Below the pieces are notes generated by a model. That model saw nothing but the letters and a program-made list of their open reading frames with translations. It ran no database searches and had not been told where the DNA came from. The translations under genes and the position numbers were made by a program. Source: an uncultured Bacilli bacterium (GTDB taxonomy: Bacteria > Bacillota_I > Bacilli_A > RF39 > UBA660). Taken from it: 64,000 bases of DNA. The stretch is taken from contig CAKOOM010000003.1 in assembly GCA_934098395.1 (NCBI GenBank), positions 1 to 64,000 on the forward strand, read 5' to 3'. This document shows, one piece after another, positions 40,731-49,383 of the stretch; positions within the stretch are counted from its first letter, which is position 1; every line of letters starts with the position of its first letter.

Positions 40731-42507
40731 ATCTCAAATAGCTCCAAAGGGATTGCAATTTAATCCATCAGACTTTGTGATTAGCGACAAATATGCTACC
40801 ATTTTAACTGTAATTTCATATCCTAGATATGTTCCAGATGGTTATCTTTCTGATTTAACAAATGTACCTGGTGTAAAAATGGTAATAAAACATATACCTG
40901 TACCATTTTCGATACTAACAAAAATGTTAAATAAAGAACTTGTTGATTTAAGACAAAGATATCAAACAGAGAGAGATAATACTATTCTTGAACGTATAAG
41001 ACAAGATATGGATTCGTTAGAAATGTTTATTCAACAATTTACTGCATCACAATCAAGAACATTTGATTTTCAAATGCATTTGATGATAACAGCAGACACA
41101 AAAGAAGAGCTAGATAATAGAAGAGTTAATTTAAAAACATATCTAGATTCAATGGAAATGATAGCCATACCACTTAGGTTTGAACAGGAAAGAGTATTAA
41201 AATCAATTCTACCAATATTTGATAAACAACCAATTGAAGAAAGAATAGGGACAATCATGCCTTCCCCTACAATGGCTGCTATGTACCCATTCATCTTTGA
41301 TAGTATTAAAGATGACGGACTATCAACACTGTTAGGTGTAGAATTTTCAGGTGGTGTCGTACTATTTAATCAATTTTTATATCAAATAAAAAAAGAAAAT
41401 AATAGAAATAATGCTAATATGATAATTTTAGGATCTTCTGGAAGCGGTAAATCAACTGCAGCAAAATTAATGTTACGTAGTCATATAAGAAACGGTTACC
41501 AAATTGTATGCGTTGATCCTGAAGGTGAACTTACCGAAATGACAAAAAACTATGGTGGTGAAGTTGTTGATTTAGGTAAAGGTGGACAATATGGTATGAT
41601 TAATCCATTAGAAATAGTAATGGATGCCGATGAAGAAGATGCCGCAAAAAATGGAGCCGGATATACAATATTAACAAAAACACTTCAAACTCTAAAGGCA
41701 TTTATGAAATATTATGCACCAAACATTGAAGAAGATGTATTAACATTATTCAGTGAAATGGTTCTTGAAACATATGCCAGATTTGGAATTGCATACAATA
41801 CGAATTTTTACAATTACACATCAAAAGATTTTCCAATCATGCAAGATGTATATGTAACGGTAACCAGTAAATTAACATCAATTACTGAAAAAACACATGA
41901 AAGAGATGTTTTGGAAAGATTAGAATTAAAGCTAAGACCATTAGTAAAAGAATTACAATATTATTTTAATGGTCATACCACAATAGATACTACTAATGAA
42001 TACTTAGTGTTTAATATAAAAGAAGTAATGAATTCAGATATAAATATAAGAAATGCATTATTATTTAATGTACTAAAATATGCATGGAGTTTGTGCTTAA
42101 ATCCAAGCAAAAATACCGTTTTATCCGTAGATGAAGCCCATGTATTATTGGGATCACAAAATGAATTAGGAGCCGAATTCTTAGCTCAAATTCAAAGAAG
42201 GGCTAGAAAATATAATACTGGTACAATTATTATTACGCAACAACCAACAGACTTTGTTGCAAGTAATATGATTATGCACGGTAAAGCTATATTCGATAAT
42301 GCCTCTTATTATCTAGTAATGGGATTGAGAAAGCAAGCAGCTGAGGATTTAGCAATGCTAATAGATTTAAATGATAATGAAAAAGAAAATATTAAGAAAT
42401 ATAATCAAGGTGAAGCTCTATTTGTATGTGGTAATAGAAGACTACAAATAGATGTTACACTGTCAGATGCAGAACTTGATTCATTTGGTTCAGGCGGTGG
42501 ATTATAA
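40720..42507 (+). CDS. virB4: VirB4/TraE-type T4SS ATPase (C-terminal part)
   Basis: 595 residues. Walker A GSSGSGKST at 238-246 and Walker B VLSVDEAH (Asp471-Glu472), with 'QIQRRARKYNTGTIIITQQP' further on: a VirB4-family motor that energises substrate transfer and pilus assembly. Starts with GTG inside the previous gene and begins at the point where full-length VirB4 proteins have 'IAPxxxxFxxxDxxIxDxY'. Ends in SGGGL. Central member of the 36-44 kb operon. Confidence 0.92.
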   Translation: MNIKSQIAPKGLQFNPSDFVISDKYATILTVISYPRYVPDGYLSDLTNVPGVKMVIKHIPVPFSILTKMLNKELVDLRQRYQTERDNTILERIRQDMDSLEMFIQQFTASQSRTFDFQMHLMITADTKEELDNRRVNLKTYLDSMEMIAIPLRFEQERVLKSILPIFDKQPIEERIGTIMPSPTMAAMYPFIFDSIKDDGLSTLLGVEFSGGVVLFNQFLYQIKKENNRNNANMIILGSSGSGKSTAAKLMLRSHIRNGYQIVCVDPEGELTEMTKNYGGEVVDLGKGGQYGMINPLEIVMDADEEDAAKNGAGYTILTKTLQTLKAFMKYYAPNIEEDVLTLFSEMVLETYARFGIAYNTNFYNYTSKDFPIMQDVYVTVTSKLTSITEKTHERDVLERLELKLRPLVKELQYYFNGHTTIDTTNEYLVFNIKEVMNSDINIRNALLFNVLKYAWSLCLNPSKNTVLSVDEAHVLLGSQNELGAEFLAQIQRRARKYNTGTIIITQQPTDFVASNMIMHGKAIFDNASYYLVMGLRKQAAEDLAMLIDLNDNEKENIKKYNQGEALFVCGNRRLQIDVTLSDAELDSFGSGGGL

Positions 42508-42527
42508 AGTAGTTAGAAGGTGGTAAT

Positions 42528-44249
42528 ATGGGAAAAAAAGTAAATCTAAATCAGAAAAGAGCTAATAGTGACATGACAAAATTAAATAAAAACAAGAATA
42601 TTAACTCGAGAAGAGTTTTTAATGGATTTACTAAAATACATTCCCAACCACGAGCAATTGAAAATGAGAACTACCAAGATTTGCAAGATAGTAGAGAAAA
42701 AAATGAAATATCGAATGTAAAAATACGGATACCTTTGTCAATAAAAATGCTAGCAACTATTGTAATATTTGTTCCTCTACTAATTTTAATGTTATTTGTA
42801 ACAGTATTTGGTGATTTCGGCGAAGGAAGTTCATCAGGAATCGGATTGTCCGGATATGATTACTACGCTGGAGCTTGCGATAAAGTAAGAGTAAATAATA
42901 ATTTAATATCAATAGAAGAGTACGTTGCAGGAGTATTAAATGTAGAAGTACCAGGGTTTACAGAACCTGAAACACTAAAAACAATGTCTATCGCAGCAAG
43001 GTCATTTACGTTATCAAGATATAGAAAAGTAGGCGAAGATGATGACTGTTATTATGAAATAAATGATACAACTGATAGTAGTCAAGGTTATACTAGTAAA
43101 GAAGCATCTGAAGCCATTCAAAATGCTGTAAAAGCAACAAAAGGGTTAATTATAACTGTAGATGGAGTTCCTAAAGGGAATTATGATGCATCATGTGTAT
43201 ATACTGCAGAACAAGCAAGAGCAGCAAGCAAAGATCAAAATTTTGAAGATGGATACTATTATATAAGGTTCGGTGAATGGAACATTGGAGAAGTTCATTA
43301 TCAAAAAATAGAAAAAGAAAAGGCAAAATCAATTGGAACGCTAGGTAGCTATGTAAGTAAAGCAGAAAGTGGGGGTGCTTGTAGCGGAAATCATGGTGGT
43401 GGAATAAGCCAAAATGGATTAGCATATCTTGAAACATATGAAAATTATGATCTAAATAAAATGGTAGATTATTACTACAACGGCAAGGCAAAAATAGTTT
43501 CTATATACAAAGGATTTAGTGGAACAGGAAACGGATATAGTGGAGATTATCCAATAGAACCAAATAATGAATTATATTCAAATAATAAATTTTTAATAAA
43601 TACAACAATATCTAATGTATTATCAAATAATGGAAGCAGCCTTGAAAAATTTAATGAAAATTTAAAATCAGAAATTGAAAAAGCTGGCGTAGGTACTCGT
43701 GAAGCATCTGTTGCTGCAGCCGTAACCTTAATAGGTTCTCTTGCAGAACAAGGCTATAAAATATACTATCAATGGGGTGGAATTCACCCTAGATTAGGAT
43801 TAGATTCAAATTATGGAACATTAATTGATAATACAAAAATATGTTCTACTTACAAATCCAAAAACAATCCTCAAAAATGTATAAACTATTATAAATGGTA
43901 TGGATTTGATTGCGGTGGCTTTGTCGAATGGGCTATTTACAATGGTACACAAGGTTCAAAAGCTCCAACCGGAGCTAAGGTAAGCCGAGCTGCTATTTTT
44001 TCATATTCAGAAAATAGTAAAATTTCCTTAAAGTCAGATAAAGCCGTTTGTAAAATTGGAGGTGTACTTGATAGTGCAAACCATATTACTTTAATCGTGG
44101 GCCACGATGATGCCAATAAACGATATATCGTTGCTGAGGCAGCCGGAGCTGAATTAGCTGAAGGAACAGGTGGCGTACAATTGTCACATTACCCTTATGG
44201 AGCAAAAGGCTACTGGTGTAGTAACTTAGATGAAATATATGGAGATTAA
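42528..44249 (+). CDS. Membrane-anchored SpoIID + NlpC/P60-like cell wall hydrolase
   Basis: 573 residues. A basic cytoplasmic N-terminus (1-70) and one membrane helix (about 73-95) precede a SpoIID/LytB-type domain (about 110-330: 'EEYVAGVLNVEVPGF', 'ETLKTMSIAARSFTLSRYR', 'GGISQNGLAYL'). A C-terminal Cys/His hydrolase of NlpC/P60 type carries Cys462 in FDCGGFVEW and His519 in ANHITLIVGHDD. Two different peptidoglycan-active domains on one membrane anchor fit the VirB1-type role of opening the wall for a T4SS. Follows virB4 by 20 nt. Confidence 0.82.
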   Translation: MGKKVNLNQKRANSDMTKLNKNKNINSRRVFNGFTKIHSQPRAIENENYQDLQDSREKNEISNVKIRIPLSIKMLATIVIFVPLLILMLFVTVFGDFGEGSSSGIGLSGYDYYAGACDKVRVNNNLISIEEYVAGVLNVEVPGFTEPETLKTMSIAARSFTLSRYRKVGEDDDCYYEINDTTDSSQGYTSKEASEAIQNAVKATKGLIITVDGVPKGNYDASCVYTAEQARAASKDQNFEDGYYYIRFGEWNIGEVHYQKIEKEKAKSIGTLGSYVSKAESGGACSGNHGGGISQNGLAYLETYENYDLNKMVDYYYNGKAKIVSIYKGFSGTGNGYSGDYPIEPNNELYSNNKFLINTTISNVLSNNGSSLEKFNENLKSEIEKAGVGTREASVAAAVTLIGSLAEQGYKIYYQWGGIHPRLGLDSNYGTLIDNTKICSTYKSKNNPQKCINYYKWYGFDCGGFVEWAIYNGTQGSKAPTGAKVSRAAIFSYSENSKISLKSDKAVCKIGGVLDSANHITLIVGHDDANKRYIVAEAAGAELAEGTGGVQLSHYPYGAKGYWCSNLDEIYGD

Positions 44250-44252
44250 TAT

Positions 44253-44999
44253 ATGAAAAAGAATAAAATAATATTAATAATACTTATTGTATTATGTACA
44301 ACTGGCTGTACAGTTGACTATAATTTAGTAATTGAAGACAACAAAATAAAAGAAACTACTACATTTCATCAAGATAGTAGCGATACGGATGAAAAATCAT
44401 ATATGTATTCACAATATTTAGAAGAATATCCAATATATATAGATGAAGAATATTTATATTATGATCCTAATAAAAAAGTAGAAGGTAATACATATTATGA
44501 TAAATCAATAACTGATGATAGTAACGGATATAATGCCACATATAAAGCAGAATTTGAAATAAAAGAATATGACCGTTCGAGATTTTTTAATGATGCTTTT
44601 GTAAATCGTAGCAGTGGTTATGATAAGAGTGAAGGATGTTACTATATAATAGCAGATAAATTAAAAATATTTGAACAAGAAAATAATATTAACCACATCA
44701 ATGTATCTATTAATATAGTCGGATATAAAGTAATAGAAAGTAATCAAGATAGTGTGAATAATAATACATATACTTGGAGTTTTGATAGATCTGATAAAGA
44801 AAGAAGTATAGTACTTAGATTAAAGAAAGATAATAGCAATATTGAAGTTAAACCATCAAATAATGATAAAAATGACACTATAAAAAAAGAATCTAAATAT
44901 ACTATGTATATCTTTTACGGAATACTAGTATTAGTAATATTAATCGGATACTTAATATTTAGGAAAATGAAGAAATCAAATGATTTAAATAATATATAA
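44253..44999 (+). CDS. Lipoprotein with C-terminal membrane helix
   Basis: 248 residues. N-terminus KIILIILIVLCTTGC is a signal peptide with lipobox (TTGC, Cys19 or nearby). The extracytoplasmic part is acidic and Tyr/Asn-rich ('TVDYNLVIEDNKIKETTTF'), and a second membrane helix lies at the C-terminus ('YIFYGILVLVILIGYLIFR') with a basic end. Resembles the many unnamed lipoproteins of Gram-positive T4SS loci. Starts 3 nt after the hydrolase and ends the operon at a terminator. Confidence 0.65.
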   Translation: MKKNKIILIILIVLCTTGCTVDYNLVIEDNKIKETTTFHQDSSDTDEKSYMYSQYLEEYPIYIDEEYLYYDPNKKVEGNTYYDKSITDDSNGYNATYKAEFEIKEYDRSRFFNDAFVNRSSGYDKSEGCYYIIADKLKIFEQENNINHINVSINIVGYKVIESNQDSVNNNTYTWSFDRSDKERSIVLRLKKDNSNIEVKPSNNDKNDTIKKESKYTMYIFYGILVLVILIGYLIFRKMKKSNDLNNI

Positions 45000-45001
45000 T
45001 T

Positions 45002-45031
45002 ACAAGATGCTCTAACAAAGCATCTTGTTTT
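45002..45031 (+). terminator. Terminator of the T4SS operon
   Basis: ACAAGATGCT-CTAACA-AAGCATCTTGT followed by TTT. Confidence 0.85.
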
Positions 45032-45060
45032 AAAAAATAAATTAACAATTATTCTTTATC

Positions 45061-45089
45061 TTGCTACTTCCATGTCAATGTGCTATAAT
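45061..45089 (+). promoter_or_regulatory. virD4 promoter
   Basis: TTGCTA (45061-45066), 17 nt, TATAAT (45084-45089). Confidence 0.75.
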
Positions 45090-45117
45090 TTAAATAGTGA
45101 AAAAGAGGTGTTATTAT

Positions 45118-47253
45118 ATGAAATTTAAAGTAGAATCAAGAGACTTAGCAATATTTGCATGTTTTTGTATATTTTTATTCTATTTATGTTGTATCGTAGT
45201 ACTTAATATATCTACACTATCTGCTGAAGGACACTTTTATGGATTGCTTCCATTTAAAGCTTTAACTGGTAGATATATTGGAGCAACTATCGTCTTATTT
45301 GTATTAGCCTTAATTGGTGTATTTGCTGCCGTTAGCTCTTATATTTTTGACAGAGAAAGTGGCTTTGGATTTGGTATCGGTGGAAAAAAATCAGATGGAT
45401 ACTCTAGATGGGCTAAAAAGAGTGAAGTAAAAAAGCAACTAAAAGAAGTTGATCCAAAAGCATATACAGCAGATGCTGCTGGATTAGTAGTTATTAATGA
45501 TGGAAAAACAATGTGGGTAGACGATGGTGAAGCCCATAATATTATAATTGGTGCCACTGGTTCAGGTAAAACTCAAGCAGTTGTATTTCCTATGGTACAA
45601 AGCTTAGCTAAAAAAGGTGAGTCAATGATTATAACCGACCCTAAGGGTGAAATATATGAGCAAACCGGAGAAATGCTAAGAGAACGTGGATATAACATAA
45701 TATTATTGAATTTCCGTAATCCTCAAAATGGTAACGGTTGGAACCCTATGGCCTTGCCTTATCAATTATACAAAGAAGGAAATAGTGATAAAGCCATTGA
45801 ATTACTAGATGACCTAGCTCTAAATATCTTATATGAAGAAAAAAATGGTAATGCTGATCCTTTCTGGGAAAAATCAGCAGCTGACTATTTTACAGGCCTA
45901 TCATTAGGATTATTCGAAGATGCTGAAGAAGCCCAAATTAACCTTAACAGTATCAATCTAATGTCAAGTTTAGGTGAAGAAAGATTTGGTGGACCAAACA
46001 ACAATTACATAAAAGAATACTTTAACTCAAAAGACCCATCACGTCCCGCTTACGTAAACGCCTCAGGTACTGTATTTAGTGCTGAAGATACAAAACAAGG
46101 TGTATTATCAACATTTAAACAAAAAGTAAAATTATTCTCATCACGTGATAATTTATCAGAAATGTTATGTCATAGTGATTTTGATATGAAAGAAATAGGT
46201 CGAGGAAAAACTGCCGTATTCATGATTGTTCAAGATGAGAAGAAAACTTTACACCCATTGGCAACAATCTTTATTAAACAATGTTATGAAACATTAATTG
46301 ATGTTGCGCAAGAATCAGGTGGTAAACTACCATATAGAACAAACTTTATCCTAGATGAGTTTGCTAATATGCCTCCACTTAAAGACGTAACAACGATGGT
46401 AACAGCTGCCCGTTCAAGATTAATTAGATTTACCTTTATTATTCAGAACTATGCTCAATTAACCCAAGTATATGGTAAAGAAAATGCTGAAACAATAAAA
46501 GGTAACTGTAATATCATGTATTTAATAAGTAGCGAATTACAAGCCCTTGAAGAATTAAGTAAACTATGTGGAGAAGTAAAGTCTAAAGAAAAAGATAAAA
46601 CAGCTTCAAAACCATTGGTAACCGTTAGTGACTTGCAAAGATTACAACAATATGAAACAATTTCTTTAAGATTAAGAACTATGCCATTTAAAACTAAATT
46701 AGTACCTAACTATAAAATGGATTGGGGTAAAAATTACCCAAAAGCTACATACCCAAATAGAGAAAAGTCAAAAGTAGAGTTATTTGATATTAGAGAATTT
46801 GTTAAAGAAATGAAAAAAAAGAAAATGAGTGAAATGCTTGGCAATAGTGAAGGTAAAGAATCAATTCAACCAGGAATGACAAATCCAATGTTCTCAAGTA
46901 ACCCATTTATGGGTAACAATCCATTTACTATGGCTAATCCATTTGCTAACAGTCAAAGACCAACTAGTCCTGGTGGAGACTTTAACGTAGATGAACTAGT
47001 TAAAAAGATTGATGCTAAAATTGCTGAATTGGAAGAAGAAGAACGTAGAGAAAAAGAGCAGAGTGAAAAAGCAATCGATGTATCAGCCATTACAAAAGAA
47101 CCAACTGTTTCTCCAAAACCTGCTGAAGTTAAACCAACAACACCTAAAGATGAGAAAATCAATATTAGTGAACTAAATAAAGAAAGTAAAGAATCATTAG
47201 TAGAATCTGCAAACGATGAAAACTTTTTTGATGATTTCTTTGCTGATGAATAA
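45118..47253 (+). CDS. virD4: VirD4/TraG-family type IV coupling protein
   Basis: 711 residues. Two N-terminal membrane helices (about 10-32 and 55-78), Walker A GATGSGKT at 145-152, 'SMIITDPKGEIYEQTGEMLR', and Walker B ILDEF (Asp413-Glu414) followed by 'ANMPPLKDVTTMVTAARSR' and IQNYAQLTQVYG, all VirD4/TraG hallmarks. The Asn/Pro/Met-rich tail and Glu-rich coil after 560 are extra. It recruits DNA or protein substrates to the T4SS. Start at 45118 after AAAGAGGTG. Host-like codon use (GCT, CCA) and its own promoter separate it from the 36-44 kb operon. Confidence 0.93.
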   Translation: MKFKVESRDLAIFACFCIFLFYLCCIVVLNISTLSAEGHFYGLLPFKALTGRYIGATIVLFVLALIGVFAAVSSYIFDRESGFGFGIGGKKSDGYSRWAKKSEVKKQLKEVDPKAYTADAAGLVVINDGKTMWVDDGEAHNIIIGATGSGKTQAVVFPMVQSLAKKGESMIITDPKGEIYEQTGEMLRERGYNIILLNFRNPQNGNGWNPMALPYQLYKEGNSDKAIELLDDLALNILYEEKNGNADPFWEKSAADYFTGLSLGLFEDAEEAQINLNSINLMSSLGEERFGGPNNNYIKEYFNSKDPSRPAYVNASGTVFSAEDTKQGVLSTFKQKVKLFSSRDNLSEMLCHSDFDMKEIGRGKTAVFMIVQDEKKTLHPLATIFIKQCYETLIDVAQESGGKLPYRTNFILDEFANMPPLKDVTTMVTAARSRLIRFTFIIQNYAQLTQVYGKENAETIKGNCNIMYLISSELQALEELSKLCGEVKSKEKDKTASKPLVTVSDLQRLQQYETISLRLRTMPFKTKLVPNYKMDWGKNYPKATYPNREKSKVELFDIREFVKEMKKKKMSEMLGNSEGKESIQPGMTNPMFSSNPFMGNNPFTMANPFANSQRPTSPGGDFNVDELVKKIDAKIAELEEEERREKEQSEKAIDVSAITKEPTVSPKPAEVKPTTPKDEKINISELNKESKESLVESANDENFFDDFFADE

Positions 47254-47255
47254 TT

Positions 47256-47993
47256 ATGGATATAAATAATTATTTATTAACTGCTAAAAGCAAACTAGAA
47301 AACAAAACCATTAAGACACTAATATTATCAATATATGCAGGTATATTTATAGCTATTGCTGGACTATTGTCCACGATAGTATCACTTACTATCGATAATT
47401 ATAGTATTTCTAAAATTCTATCAGGAATCGTATTTCCAATTGGTTTAATCTTAGTAATACTATTTAAAACAGAATTATTTACTGGTAATTCATTACTGAT
47501 TATTCCTTTATTAGAAAAAAAGGCAACCATAAAAAAAGTCTTAAAAAACTGGATAATTGTCTATCTAGGAAATTTAATAGGTATATTAATAATTACTTTC
47601 TTAGTATACAATACTCCATTAAAAGATAAAATCAGTGAATCTTTAATAAATATAGCTAATACTAAATTATCATATACTTTTATTGAAGCCATGATTTTAG
47701 GTATACTATGTAATTTTCTAGTAACATCAGCAGTATACTTATCAACATTAGCTAAAACAATTACAGAAAAAATAACCGTAATATTTATTCCAATATTTAC
47801 CTTTATTGTATTATCTTTAGAACACAGCATTGCTAACATGTATTATCTATCATTCGGATATTTATTAGATAATACTATTACAATAAAGGAAATATTATTA
47901 AATAATTTATTACCAGTAACCTTAGGTAACATAATCGGAGGATTATTTCTTGGAATATCCTTATCATATTTAAAAAGAAAAGAAATAAGCTAG
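47256..47993 (+). CDS. Formate/nitrite transporter (FNT) family channel
   Basis: 245 residues, six membrane helices. FNT features: 'SGIVFPIGLILVILFKTELFTGNS' (quoted region with the Thr-Gly-Asn element), 'LGILCNFLVTSAVYLSTLAK', 'SLEHSIANMYYLSFG' and 'LPVTLGNIIGGLFLG'. Moves small monovalent acids such as formate or nitrite, or lactate/acetate in some members. Starts 2 nt after virD4 and so is probably expressed with it, though functionally unrelated as far as can be seen. Confidence 0.9.
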   Translation: MDINNYLLTAKSKLENKTIKTLILSIYAGIFIAIAGLLSTIVSLTIDNYSISKILSGIVFPIGLILVILFKTELFTGNSLLIIPLLEKKATIKKVLKNWIIVYLGNLIGILIITFLVYNTPLKDKISESLINIANTKLSYTFIEAMILGILCNFLVTSAVYLSTLAKTITEKITVIFIPIFTFIVLSLEHSIANMYYLSFGYLLDNTITIKEILLNNLLPVTLGNIIGGLFLGISLSYLKRKEIS

Positions 47994-48017
47994 AACAAAA
48001 ATTCTAGCTTATTTTTT
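47983..48017 (+). terminator. Terminator of the FNT gene
   Basis: AATAAGCTAGAA...TTCTAGCTTATT plus T6. Resembles the terminator at 4761 and forms the start of the duplicated left flank. Confidence 0.88.
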
Positions 48018-48045
48018 ACACATTTAATACCTCTAGTTAATTAAT

Positions 48046-48074
48046 TTGACAAACGAATTAATCCTTGTTATTAT
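48046..48074 (+). promoter_or_regulatory. Promoter of the DUF1016 nuclease gene
   Basis: TTGACA (48046-48051), 17 nt, TATTAT (48069-48074). The leader contains TTAGTTAT-GCAT-ATAACTAA, a perfect inverted repeat not present in copy 1. Confidence 0.75.
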
Positions 48075-48137
48075 GTGGAAAATTATGTATTAAATTAGTT
48101 ATGCATATAACTAAGCACATTTAAATGGAGGTAATAT

Positions 48138-49136
48138 ATGTTGGATATAAATTTTAAACAAATAGTTGAATTAGTAGAAAAAAGAAAAAATAATGCATAT
48201 AAAAAGGTTAACGAAGAACTAATTTTGTTATATTTGGAAGTTGGTAAGTTTCTGGAAGAATTAAAAGAAAATAGTAAATATGGTGATAAAATAACAACTA
48301 AAGCATCAGAATTTATGAGAAGTAATTATCCCAATATAAAAGGCTTTACTAAAAGAAACATTGAACGAATGATTCAATTTTATAACATTTATAGAGATGA
48401 TGAAATTGCGACACCACTGGTGACGCAATTGTCATGGACAAATAATTTACTTATATTAAGTGGAACAAAAAGTAAAGAAGAAAGACATTTTTATTTAAAG
48501 TTATCTATTAAAAATAATTATTCTAAAAGAGAATTAGATAGACAAATTTCATCATCATATTATGAAAGATATTTACTTTCAAATGATAAACGATTACCTA
48601 AAATAATTAATACCGTAAACGAGGAAAATTATCCTAATACAAAAATTTTAGATACCTATACTTTAGAATTTTTAGATTTACCAAATAAGTTTTCTGAAAA
48701 AGACTTAAAAAATGCAATTATAAAAAATTTAAAAGATTTTATATTGGAAGTTGGTAAAGATTTTACTTTTATTGGTTCAGAATACAAAATACAAGTTGGG
48801 AATCATGATTTCTTTATTGACTTATTATTTTATAATAGAGAATTATCATGTTTAGTTGCATTTGAATTAAAACTTGGAGAATTTAAAGCAGAATATTTGG
48901 GAAAAATGAATTTGTATTTAGAAGCCTTAGATAGAGATATAAAAAAGAAACAAGAAAACCCAAGTGTTGGTATCATATTATGTAGTTCAAAAGATAATGA
49001 TGTTGTTGAATATTCAATTAGTAAAAATATATCTCAAACAATGATTTCTGAATATAAGTTAAAATTAATAGATAAAAAATTGCTAGAAACTAAATTAAAA
49101 GAAATGAAAAACTTAATTAGTACTAATAATTTATAA
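48138..49136 (+). CDS. DUF1016/YhcG-type PD-(D/E)XK nuclease
   Basis: 332 residues. The N-terminal DUF1016 helical domain (to about 150: 'LLYLEVGKFLEELKENSKYG', 'FTKRNIERMIQFYNIY', 'LSWTNNLLILSGTKS') is followed by a PD-(D/E)XK nuclease domain with Asp228 (FFIDLLFYNR) and Glu243-x-Lys245 (AFELKLGEFKAEYLGKMNLY). YhcG-like proteins accompany restriction-modification and other defence loci and mobile elements. Here it stands alone between flanks copied from the toxin-like module at 4.8-5.1 kb, with an antisense RNA gene at its 3' end. GGAGGTAA ribosome-binding site. Complete. Confidence 0.9.
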   Translation: MLDINFKQIVELVEKRKNNAYKKVNEELILLYLEVGKFLEELKENSKYGDKITTKASEFMRSNYPNIKGFTKRNIERMIQFYNIYRDDEIATPLVTQLSWTNNLLILSGTKSKEERHFYLKLSIKNNYSKRELDRQISSSYYERYLLSNDKRLPKIINTVNEENYPNTKILDTYTLEFLDLPNKFSEKDLKNAIIKNLKDFILEVGKDFTFIGSEYKIQVGNHDFFIDLLFYNRELSCLVAFELKLGEFKAEYLGKMNLYLEALDRDIKKKQENPSVGIILCSSKDNDVVEYSISKNISQTMISEYKLKLIDKKLLETKLKEMKNLISTNNL

Positions 49137-49154
49137 AAATGATTGATGCTTATA

Positions 49155-49263
49155 AAATAAAAAAGAGTACCTAACATAAACTGTTAGGTACAGCAACAAA
49201 ACAAATGGAGTACTTAACATGCAAATATTAAGTGTTCCTTTTTGTATGAAGTCTTGTTCACAC
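49155..49263 (-). ncRNA. Predicted antisense RNA, copy 2
   Basis: Same promoter spacing, conserved scaffold and identical terminator hairpin (49167-49191 with T-rich tail on the minus strand) as the RNA at 5003-5109, but the three islands differ in sequence. The adjacent toxin-like gene body is missing, so its target is either the nuclease mRNA 3' end or an RNA elsewhere. Confidence 0.6.
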
Positions 49264-49269
49264 ATATAC

Positions 49270-49298
49270 ATCATATCATAAACCCAATTTTAATTCAA
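49270..49298 (-). promoter_or_regulatory. Antisense RNA promoter, copy 2
   Basis: Minus strand TTGAAT (49298-49293), 17 nt, TATGAT (49275-49270). Confidence 0.7.
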
Positions 49299-49383
49299 CT
49301 TATAATATCATAAAAATACTTATTTTTAGTCAATCTAACTTATCAATATATAAATTTATATCTATAATATCATAGGTGATATT

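Larger units (their letters stand above)
47983..48077 (+). repeat. Duplicated module, left flank, copy 2
   Basis: Closely similar to 4761-4855 (terminator, CTAGTTAATTAATTTGACAAAC-like stretch, TATTAT). The cargo that follows differs. Confidence 0.8.
49142..49298 (+). repeat. Duplicated module, right flank, copy 2
   Basis: The first 50 bases are identical to 4989-5038, including a remnant of the toxin-like gene end (LMLIK-stop). The rest is conserved apart from three short islands. Begins 6 nt after the nuclease stop. Confidence 0.88.

Noticed and set aside
32902..47253. Complete integrative conjugative element
   Set aside because: No relaxase, integrase, excisionase, origin-type repeats or att-like direct repeats are seen, and housekeeping obg lies inside.
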